This document shows positions 1 through 5,348 of a DNA stretch of 5,425 nucleotides, piece after piece. This stretch comes from an uncultured Bacteroidales bacterium. GTDB lineage: Bacteria > Bacteroidota > Bacteroidia > Bacteroidales > F082. Under the pieces are notes generated by a model that was not told the DNA's origin, ran no database searches, and saw nothing but the letters and a program-made list of their open reading frames with translations. The stretch's first letter is position 1; every line of letters starts with the position of its first letter. The translations under genes were made by a program, and so were the position numbers. The stretch covers positions 1 through 5,425 of the forward strand of contig CAMKAR010000162.1 in the NCBI GenBank assembly GCA_946410535.1, in the 5' to 3' direction.

Positions 1-2244
1 GGCAAACTCGATGGTCTCGTAGCCTTGGCTCATGTCGCAGGCGATGATTTCCTCGGGCAGGTTCATCACGGTGCCCACGCCGCCGTTGTCGTAGATGGGA
101 CGGTAGCGCACGGTGCTGGGGTTGCCGTAGTACATCCAGTAGTTGCCTTCGCTGTCGTCGCCTTGGGGCGGATAGGTGCCGTCGTTATTGTCGTCGATGT
201 AGAGGGCTACGCCGTCGTTGTTGGTCCACTCGGTGTCGAGACGGTTCTCGGAGCACACATAGAGGAAGTTGTCGTCCATCTTGAAATGGAGGGTGACGCT
301 ACCCATCTCCGCAGGAAGGAGGTAGTTGCTCACATCGACGCGGAAGGCATCGGCCCATTCGCCTTCACTCATGATGCCGTCGATGGTGGGGGCAGTGCCG
401 TCATAGACGTCGATGGAGCGGACAATGTAGGCGGTGGTGGCAAAGCCGAGGCAGACGTTGGAATAGGGCGTCTCAAGTTCGTTGTCCAATTGAGCTGTGA
501 CGGCATAGTAGTATTGTTGGGTAGGAATTACGCTGTGGTCCTCGAAATAGCCTTCTCCAGTGCCAATGGTAGCCATAGGCTCACCAAATGGGGCATTTAG
601 GGCGTTCTTGCGGTAGATGTTGTATCCGTTGGCACCTTCCACCTCGCTCCAAGTGAGTTCGACGTAATCGAAGGCACCTTGCGAGGCGTAGAGGTCGGCG
701 ATGGGCGCGCCAACGGCTTCCATCTCGATGTTGACTTCGGATGTCTCGCCTCCCGTGATGGCGAATTCGATGGTTTGTGTGAGGTAGCCGGGAATGCGAG
801 CCGTGAGGGTGTAGTTGCCCTCGGGGATGGCGCAGATGACGAAGCCTCCGTCGTCATCGGTCATCTCAAAATAGTCGTCTAACTCGTTGATGCTGACGCT
901 GACGCCGCTGTCGTCGTCGTTGCCAATGAGGTCGATGATGCCCCTCAGTGTGCCCATGTCGTCGCTGAAACATTTGATGCCGTAGGTGCGGCTACCGCTG
1001 CCCATCTCGCGGCAGTGGACGGCCTTGCCACCGAAGAGGCAGTAGGTGCCATCGGCAGAGATGTCGATGTGTTCCATCGAACCGGGAGTGCTGAGTTCGG
1101 CGATAGGCTCGTTGCTCTGTTTGCGGAAAAGGAAGAAGTCGGGTGTGGCGTGGTTGATCGGACCCCAAGTGACGAAGCCGATGATGCTGCCGTCGTCGCT
1201 CATGGCGGCTTGGGTCACTTCGTCGCCGCAGCCCGTGTAGCTCCAGATAGGCTCGTTGGAATAGTTGTTGAACAGATAGCAACAGCCGTCGTAGCCCGAG
1301 GCGACAAAGTCGAGGGTGCCGATGGCGATGATGCTGCCGTCGTCAGAGATGGCGTTGGCACAGCCCCAGGTGGAGCTGGCGCCAGGGCCTGCCACGCTGG
1401 CAGTCCACACGCTCTCGTAACGCTCGCCGTTCCATTTGTAGAGGTAGGCCATGCCGCTGAAGTCGGTGTAGACAAGGTAGTCACCGTTGGCGCTAAGGGC
1501 AGGGTCTTGTGTGGGCGAGTTGTCGTAATAATAAAGGTCGTTTTGGAGCACGTCGCCCGTCATTGGGTCGAGCACCCAAATCTGTTTGTAGCCTTGGGCG
1601 AAAGCGGCCACGAGGCGCGAACCGTCCTTGGAGAGACTCAATCCGACGGGGTTGACGGTGAGGTCACCGAGGATCCAGCTGGGGTCGCTTTTGTTGATGG
1701 CGAAGCTGTAACATGCGATGGCATAGTAGTTCGCCTCATAGTCGCCATAGGCGACGTAGATGGCGGTGCCAGCGGGGTTGAGTTTCATGCGTGTGACGGG
1801 ATAGTCCAAGGTCTCGTGGAAAACCTCGTTGCCGTTCATGTCGACTACGTAAAGTTCTTGGCTGTCGTTGTAGGCGATGGCATTGCCCAAGAGCGCGACA
1901 TCGGCATGGCCGCCGTTCACAACAGGAATCTCCCATTTCACGGTCCCGTTGGCATCGAAAAGGCTGAGGCGTTTGTCGTTCAACCCATAGTAGACGAGAT
2001 AGTCGCCAGTCGCATCGATGTAGAAGACATCGTCGGGCATGGCACCACTCTCATAGTTTTCCCAAAGGATGGTGGGGTCGTCGGTCACGGTGCGTACCAT
2101 CGTCGGGTTGTTGTTGGTTGTGGCATACTCACGACTCATGCCCCGAGTGGGGTCGGTCGTGGTTCTCACGGCTTGGCGTTGGGCGAAGACGTTGCCCGAA
2201 AAAGTCAAGGCGAACATCAAGGTGAAGAATAACGATCTGTTCAT
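1..2244 (-). CDS. Secreted multidomain beta-propeller / CarboxypepD_reg-like / FnIII / CBM9-like protein (3' end missing)
   Basis: The frame is open from ATG at 2242-2244 to the left edge: 748 codons, no stop, C-terminus missing. Residues 1-21 look like a signal peptide (MNRSLFFTLMFALTFSGNVFA, cleavage before Q22). Residues about 45-410 form a repeat propeller: Ser/Asp-x-(D/N/T)-G turns recur near 77, 156, 205, 251, 300, 349 and 396, every 46-49 residues, with a degenerate one near 118, suggesting about eight quinoprotein/WD40-like blades. Residues 433-508 match a carboxypeptidase-regulatory-like fold (TDDDGGF, then PEGNYTLTARIPGY). Residues 513-600 look like fibronectin type III (YVELTWSEVEGANGYNIYRK). 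From about 612 a CBM9-like domain begins (APTIDGIMSEGEWADA, later VALYIDDNNDG). These domains suggest an extracellular binding or scaffold protein; no catalytic domain is visible. A type IX secretion sorting domain could lie in the missing end. Ligand and exact role are unknown. The domain calls are by eye. Confidence 0.88.
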   Translation of the reverse strand, partial: MNRSLFFTLMFALTFSGNVFAQRQAVRTTTDPTRGMSREYATTNNNPTMVRTVTDDPTILWENYESGAMPDDVFYIDATGDYLVYYGLNDKRLSLFDANGTVKWEIPVVNGGHADVALLGNAIAYNDSQELYVVDMNGNEVFHETLDYPVTRMKLNPAGTAIYVAYGDYEANYYAIACYSFAINKSDPSWILGDLTVNPVGLSLSKDGSRLVAAFAQGYKQIWVLDPMTGDVLQNDLYYYDNSPTQDPALSANGDYLVYTDFSGMAYLYKWNGERYESVWTASVAGPGASSTWGCANAISDDGSIIAIGTLDFVASGYDGCCYLFNNYSNEPIWSYTGCGDEVTQAAMSDDGSIIGFVTWGPINHATPDFFLFRKQSNEPIAELSTPGSMEHIDISADGTYCLFGGKAVHCREMGSGSRTYGIKCFSDDMGTLRGIIDLIGNDDDSGVSVSINELDDYFEMTDDDGGFVICAIPEGNYTLTARIPGYLTQTIEFAITGGETSEVNIEMEAVGAPIADLYASQGAFDYVELTWSEVEGANGYNIYRKNALNAPFGEPMATIGTGEGYFEDHSVIPTQQYYYAVTAQLDNELETPYSNVCLGFATTAYIVRSIDVYDGTAPTIDGIMSEGEWADAFRVDVSNYLLPAEMGSVTLHFKMDDNFLYVCSENRLDTEWTNNDGVALYIDDNNDGTYPPQGDDSEGNYWMYYGNPSTVRYRPIYDNGGVGTVMNLPEEIIACDMSQGYETIEFA
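1179..1344. repeat. Intragenic direct repeat from adjacent propeller blades
   Basis: A 19-nt sequence (cgatgatgctgccgtcgtc) occurs identically at 1179-1197 and 1326-1344, 147 nt (49 codons) apart. It encodes the SDDGSII turn of two neighbouring blades. A second identical pair, the 13-mer gataggctcgttg at 1102-1114 and 1246-1258, encodes SNEPI and is 144 nt apart. The spacing matches one blade, so this is internal protein repetition and not a mobile or regulatory repeat. Confidence 0.8.
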
Positions 2245-2280
2245 GTTGCTTGTTTTTTAAAAGGTTGTTTTTCGACACTG

Positions 2281-2288
2281 CAATAATA
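2281..2288 (-). promoter_or_regulatory. Candidate -7 box for the propeller gene (weak)
   Basis: On the minus strand this reads TATTATTG, one mismatch from the Bacteroidota -7 consensus TAnnTTTG, and it lies 36 nt upstream of the ATG at 2244. That would give a leader of about 30 nt. I see no good -33 TTTG. A perfect minus-strand match, TAATTTTG, lies at 2348-2341 but would give a leader of about 90 nt and would place the -33 region inside the lipoprotein gene. The A-rich leader just before the ATG (AAAAAACAAGCAAC) has no Shine-Dalgarno sequence, as is usual in this phylum. Confidence 0.3.
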
Positions 2289-2330
2289 GCTATTTTTTCC
2301 CGTTTATACTACCGATATTCCAAAATTTTC

Positions 2331-2338
2331 TATTTTTG
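2331..2338 (+). promoter_or_regulatory. -7 promoter box for the lipoprotein/redox gene pair
   Basis: TATTTTTG is a perfect TAnnTTTG match and lies 20 nt before the ATG at 2359. Transcription would start near 2343-2346, leaving a leader of only about 13-16 nt without a Shine-Dalgarno sequence. No convincing -33 TTTG is found 19-21 nt upstream, so the promoter may be weak or activator-dependent. It probably drives both 2359-2652 and 2661-3575. Confidence 0.6.
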
Positions 2339-2348
2339 CGCAAAATTA
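2331..2348. repeat. 18-bp imperfect palindrome over the lipoprotein promoter
   Basis: The sequence tatttttgcgcaaaatta is palindromic except for one mismatched pair (2333/2346). Its core, ttttgcgcaaaa at 2334-2345, is a perfect 12-bp palindrome centred on GCGC. The left half is the plus-strand -7 box, and the right half read on the minus strand (TAATTTTG) is also a -7 match. It covers the expected transcription start of the lipoprotein gene, where a dimeric repressor would be effective. The operator role is inference. Confidence 0.55.
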
Positions 2349-2358
2349 TTTCGAAATA

Positions 2359-2652
2359 ATGAAAAAAGTTTTTTTGTTCGCCATCGCGTTGCTGATCCTG
2401 GCCTTGCCTTCGTGCAAGAAGACACGCTATTGCCGCTGCACTACCATCCAAAACGAGGAGGTGGTCAACTTGGGCGAAGACTATTATACTATCGAAGATG
2501 GCTCGTCGTGCTCCGACAAGTCGAAGGAGATCGTGGGTTGGGGGCAGGTGATTTGCACTGAGGTCTCCGAGCAGGAGGTCACTGGTGAAGAGTCCAATTG
2601 GTGGGATAATTTGTTCGGCGGCGGCAGCAACAACCACAACAATAAACCGTAA
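2359..2652 (+). CDS. Small cysteine-rich lipoprotein
   Basis: This is a 97-residue protein of no family I recognise. Residues 1-18 are a lipoprotein signal (MKK, hydrophobic stretch, then LPSC) with Cys19 as the lipidated residue. The residues after Cys19 are basic (KKTR), with no acidic run of the kind used as a Bacteroidota surface-export signal, so it probably stays on the periplasmic side (inference). The mature part has four more cysteines (C25, C27 in YCRC, C51, C66), able to form two disulfides, and an acidic, Trp-containing C-terminal region ending in a Gly/Asn-rich tail (FGGGSNNHNNKP). The ATG at 2359 lies 20 nt downstream of a perfect -7 box, and the signal sequence starts directly from it. 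The next gene begins 8 nt after its TAA, so the two are probably cotranscribed and may work together. Confidence 0.85.
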   Translation: MKKVFLFAIALLILALPSCKKTRYCRCTTIQNEEVVNLGEDYYTIEDGSSCSDKSKEIVGWGQVICTEVSEQEVTGEESNWWDNLFGGGSNNHNNKP

Positions 2653-2660
2653 TCATCAGT

Positions 2661-3575
2661 TTGGACAATTCCATTGGCAAAACGACGCTGAAAGTCCTGT
2701 TGGGATTGGTGTTCATCGTGTCGGCGGTGCTCAAGATCGTCGACATGGATCGATTTGAGATTTATGTCTACAGCTATCATTTCTTTAGCCTGAATTTCAG
2801 CTTTTTGGCAGCTCGTGCAGCCATCATCGTTGAATTGGTTCTTGGCATTGGATTGGTTTCCAATACATTGCATAAACTCTATTGGTGGGGAAGCATGGCG
2901 ATGCTGATGGGCTATACCTTATTATTAATATATGCGCTTCATCTTGGGCGTACTGATAGTTGCCACTGTTTCGGCGATTTCCTCCAACTCGACCCCAAGC
3001 AGAGCCTCGTCAAGAATGGCATTTTGATGTTTCTTTTCATATTGATTTACAGGATGGAAGGTTGGCAAACTCCATTCCGCTGGCTGATACTTTGCTTGGC
3101 TGTCATGGCCTCGACCATTGGCGTTTTCGTTGTGTCGCCGCCTGACAACTACACATCGAGCTATGATTCCGAGAAAAACCTGCAATACGAACTTTTTGAC
3201 CATGCCTTGGACGAAACACCTCTTGACACGCTTAGTTTGCGTGAGGACAAGCAGGTGGTCTGCTTTTTCTCGACAAGTTGCGAATATTGCCAGATGGCGG
3301 CACAAAAGCTTTCGTTGATGCAGCAGTTTCATGGCTTCCCCGCTGACAACATCACTTTTGTTTTTATGGGCAACGAAGAAGGCGTTTCCAGATTCTTCGA
3401 AGAGTCGGCTTCGGCGCATTATCGCAGTGTGCTTTATCCCGATGTGGTCAGGCTGCTGAAGGTCATTAATGGAAACTTCCCCGTCATCGTGTTGATGGAC
3501 AACGGGGAAGTGGTTCATGAATATGGTTTCCGCAACATGCGCGAAGACGAGATTAAGGCGTTTATGGCCTCCTGA
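2661..3575 (+). CDS. MauE/DoxX-like membrane redox protein fused to a thioredoxin-fold domain (BT_3928-like)
   Basis: The 304-residue product has five hydrophobic segments at about 9-27, 46-66, 74-95, 119-131 and 141-158, then a soluble C-terminal domain. The N-terminal part resembles MauE/DoxX-type proteins of Bacteroidota, including the SCHCFGD loop (C101, C103) after helix 3. The C-terminal part, about 172-304, looks thioredoxin-like: a CEYC motif (C207, C210) after a beta strand (VVCFFSTS) and a probable cis-proline at P274 (NFPVIVL). Positive residues (K7, K11, K72, R131, R140) put the N-terminus inside, so both cysteine pairs would face the periplasm. A thiol-disulfide role is likely; the direction (oxidase or reductase) cannot be told. 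The start is TTG at 2661: an in-frame stop at 2643-2645 excludes longer forms with ATG, and the next ATG (codon 29) would remove helix 1. Its 3' end overlaps the convergent dipeptidase gene. Confidence 0.85.
   Translation: MDNSIGKTTLKVLLGLVFIVSAVLKIVDMDRFEIYVYSYHFFSLNFSFLAARAAIIVELVLGIGLVSNTLHKLYWWGSMAMLMGYTLLLIYALHLGRTDSCHCFGDFLQLDPKQSLVKNGILMFLFILIYRMEGWQTPFRWLILCLAVMASTIGVFVVSPPDNYTSSYDSEKNLQYELFDHALDETPLDTLSLREDKQVVCFFSTSCEYCQMAAQKLSLMQQFHGFPADNITFVFMGNEEGVSRFFEESASAHYRSVLYPDVVRLLKVINGNFPVIVLMDNGEVVHEYGFRNMREDEIKAFMAS
3475..3511. repeat. 10-bp perfect inverted repeat (stem-loop) inside the redox gene
   Basis: The arms acttccccgt (3475-3484) and acggggaagt (3502-3511) are perfectly complementary around a 17-nt loop. 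The loop itself contains a CATC/GATG mini-stem (3485-3488 with 3494-3497). It encodes the region around N272-V284 of the redox protein. Read on the minus strand, it begins 50 nt past the dipeptidase stop codon, where a terminator would be useful, but no T-run follows on either strand. A folded 3' end or processing site is possible, but it may also be a chance consequence of the coding sequence. Confidence 0.5.
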
Positions 3576-5283
3576 ACTTGTCTCCCGTTTGTTCAATCAC
3601 GGCCTTTTTCCACGAATCTGGATAACCAGGCTGCTTGGGCTTGGCTGGGTAACCATAGCCGTTGCGCTTGAACTCGCCGTTTTCCTCTTGCTTGATGTTG
3701 CTGTCTAAGTATTTCACCAACAGATAGTTATCTAGCTCCTTCCAGCGTCTGACGGTGTTGTGTCCGGCTTGGTTGGAGAAGTAGGTGAGGAGGTTGATGG
3801 CCTGCTGTGGGTCTTGGCCGTAAAGCTCCAAAGCTAACTTGTCGTTGGCTTTCACCTGCTCTTGATAGCCGTTCTCCAGTTCGTTTTGCACCTTTTGGAT
3901 GTCGCCGATGACCCTATTATAGAATAGGTATTTGAAATGCGCCACACGGTTGAAGGTCCAAAAAGCGGCGTTGTCGCTGTAGGTGAGCATGTCGCCGTTG
4001 CCCGAGCGGTATTCAATCGGGACCTCGGTGATGGAGCAGTAGAAAGGCGTGTAAACGGTTGAATTGGTGTCGTCTACGCCAAACCAAATGATGCCTCCAA
4101 TGGGGTTGGGCAACCAATTGCGGCTTTGCGCGATGAACGAAAAGCCTGTCTGCACCACTTCGATGCTGCGCTCGTTGAGGTATTTTTTGCCATCATACTC
4201 CCAATACAGCGGGTTGAAGCGGAAGGGCGAACCGAAAGGACCCCCGCCAATGTCTTGGGTCTTATCCAATTCAGTGCCTTGGAAGTGGTCGCGCTGGAAG
4301 GCCATCATGTCGCTCAAGGTGACTTTGCGGTTGGGCTTGACATACAACGGCATACGGTGGGTCAAGTCCTTGCCGGTGACGTAATCCCAATACTCGTCCA
4401 TGCCGTCGCAAACCTTGTTGAACATCGTCCAAACACGGAGGTCGCACACGCGGGCCGCACTGAAGTCGACGGGGGCGTAGGCCGCCGAGAAATCGAAATC
4501 CTTGTCCTTGCCGCTGAAGTAGCCCTTGCGACGGGCAAAGTCGATGACGTCGTGCTTGTAAATCACTTCAACTTGCTCGTTGTATAGTTTTTTCCAGTCC
4601 TTGTCGGTGATGGATTTCTTGCCGTCGCGCAAGGGGAAGGTGGTGATGCGGGCTGCGTTGGCGTGACCGCACACGTAGCCGTCGGGGATGCGGATGGCCA
4701 CCCACACTGCGCCACGGTCGGCATTGATGGTGTCGCCCGCTTTGGTCACTTTCGGCGTGTAGCCCTTTGGCATGATTTCCATATACCACACCTCGTTGGC
4801 ATCGCTGATGGAGAACGACTCGCCATCGCTTCCATAGCCGTATTCTTCGACCAAGTCGGCCATCACTTTGATGGCTTCGCGGGCTGTTTTGCTGCGCTCC
4901 AAGGCGATGAACATCAGGCTGCCGTAGTCGACGATGCCTGTCGGGTCGATGAGTTCCTCGCGCCCGCCGAAGGTGGTCTCGCCGAGGGCTACTTGGTGTT
5001 CGTTGATGTAGCCTACAACTTGGTAAGTGTGAGGCGGTTGAGGCACGCTGCCACGCGGCGCGTTGGTGCCACGGTCGTAGCACACGCGCACGCTGCCCGC
5101 CGGCCAGTCGGTGGCAGGGGTGAAGTAGAGTTCGCCGTAGCGGATGTGCGAGTCGGCGCAATAGCTGATCATCGTGGAGCCGTCGGCGCTGGCGCCTTTG
5201 GTAATCAAGAAATTGGTGCAGGCCTCGGCCACATTAAAGGCGGCGAGCAAGGCAATGAGGATGAGGGTTTTGATGGATTTCAT
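3562..5283 (-). CDS. Secreted C69-family dipeptidase (N-terminal nucleophile hydrolase)
   Basis: The 573-residue protein has a signal peptide (MKSIKTLILIALLAAFNVAEA) directly followed by Cys22 in CTNFLITKGASADGSTM and, shortly after, ADSH. This is the N-terminal pattern of peptidase family C69 (PepD-like dipeptidases), in which the exposed N-terminal cysteine is the nucleophile. Further family-like segments are GETTFGGREEL near residues 100-110 and a region with GVDDTNSTVYTPFY near 400-415. The C-terminal part is more helical and charged and ends in a Pro/Lys-rich tail (YPAKPKQPGYPDSWKK). It should cleave dipeptides in the periplasm or outside. I chose ATG 5283: an upstream extension to 5394 would add 37 residues ahead of the signal peptide, cross the promoter and overlap rarA. 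The gene faces the redox gene tail to tail with a 14-nt overlap and is divergent from rarA. Confidence 0.92.
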   Translation of the reverse strand: MKSIKTLILIALLAAFNVAEACTNFLITKGASADGSTMISYCADSHIRYGELYFTPATDWPAGSVRVCYDRGTNAPRGSVPQPPHTYQVVGYINEHQVALGETTFGGREELIDPTGIVDYGSLMFIALERSKTAREAIKVMADLVEEYGYGSDGESFSISDANEVWYMEIMPKGYTPKVTKAGDTINADRGAVWVAIRIPDGYVCGHANAARITTFPLRDGKKSITDKDWKKLYNEQVEVIYKHDVIDFARRKGYFSGKDKDFDFSAAYAPVDFSAARVCDLRVWTMFNKVCDGMDEYWDYVTGKDLTHRMPLYVKPNRKVTLSDMMAFQRDHFQGTELDKTQDIGGGPFGSPFRFNPLYWEYDGKKYLNERSIEVVQTGFSFIAQSRNWLPNPIGGIIWFGVDDTNSTVYTPFYCSITEVPIEYRSGNGDMLTYSDNAAFWTFNRVAHFKYLFYNRVIGDIQKVQNELENGYQEQVKANDKLALELYGQDPQQAINLLTYFSNQAGHNTVRRWKELDNYLLVKYLDSNIKQEENGEFKRNGYGYPAKPKQPGYPDSWKKAVIEQTGDKFRRP

Positions 5284-5303
5284 GATGTTGCTTTCTTTTG
5301 GGG

Positions 5304-5311
5304 CAAAGATA
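5304..5311 (-). promoter_or_regulatory. -7 promoter box for the C69 dipeptidase gene
   Basis: On the minus strand this reads TATCTTTG, a perfect TAnnTTTG match, 20 nt upstream of the ATG at 5283. It supports the chosen start and implies a leader of about 13-15 nt. No clear -33 TTTG is seen at the usual 19-21 nt distance. The box is one arm of a perfect inverted repeat with the rarA box. Confidence 0.65.
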
Positions 5312-5324
5312 TGGTTTTTTTGTT

Positions 5325-5332
5325 TATCTTTG
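5325..5332 (+). promoter_or_regulatory. -7 promoter box for rarA
   Basis: TATCTTTG, a perfect TAnnTTTG match, lies 16 nt before the ATG at 5349, giving a leader of about 10 nt. A TTTG at 5297-5300 is the nearest -33 candidate, but its 24-nt spacing is longer than usual. The expected -33 zone (about 5300-5306) falls on the dipeptidase -7 box, so the two promoters overlap. Confidence 0.65.
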
Positions 5333-5348
5333 CAGAAAAATAGTTGTA

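Larger units (their letters stand above)
5303..5333. repeat. 9-bp inverted repeat formed by two divergent -7 boxes
   Basis: gcaaagata (5303-5311) and tatctttgc (5325-5333) are perfect reverse complements separated by a 13-nt T-rich spacer. Each arm contains the complete -7 box of one of the divergent genes. Confidence 0.7.

Noticed and set aside
25..600. A 191-codon plus-strand open frame
   Set aside because: It is the same register artefact opposite the FnIII and CBM9-like part of the propeller gene; the translation is low-complexity Val/Ala/His and has no family features.
1015..2232. A 405-codon plus-strand open frame antisense to the propeller gene
   Set aside because: It lies wholly inside the minus-strand gene, in codon register with it. 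The sense strand rarely uses Leu TTA/CTA or Ser TCA codons, which leaves few antisense stops. Its product is Val/Gly/Asp-rich with no recognisable domain, whereas the sense product has a signal peptide and clear domains.
2285..2294. 10-bp palindrome aatagctatt in the divergent intergenic region
   Set aside because: It is short and A/T-rich, so it is easily expected by chance in this composition, and it is not repeated elsewhere in the window.
2925..3596. A 223-codon minus-strand open frame opposite the redox gene
   Set aside because: The plus-strand frame has membrane helices, CxC and CxxC motifs and a thioredoxin cis-proline; the antisense product shows nothing recognisable.
5218..5223. Lipoprotein signal at Cys22 of the dipeptidase
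   Set aside because: The residues before the cysteine (AEA) do not fit a lipobox, and the family needs a free N-terminal cysteine as nucleophile.
4126..5343. Two plus-strand open frames (153 and 226 codons) opposite the dipeptidase gene
   Set aside because: They are antisense shadows in a G/C-rich gene with Val/Ala/Gly/His-rich translations, no motifs and no promoter.
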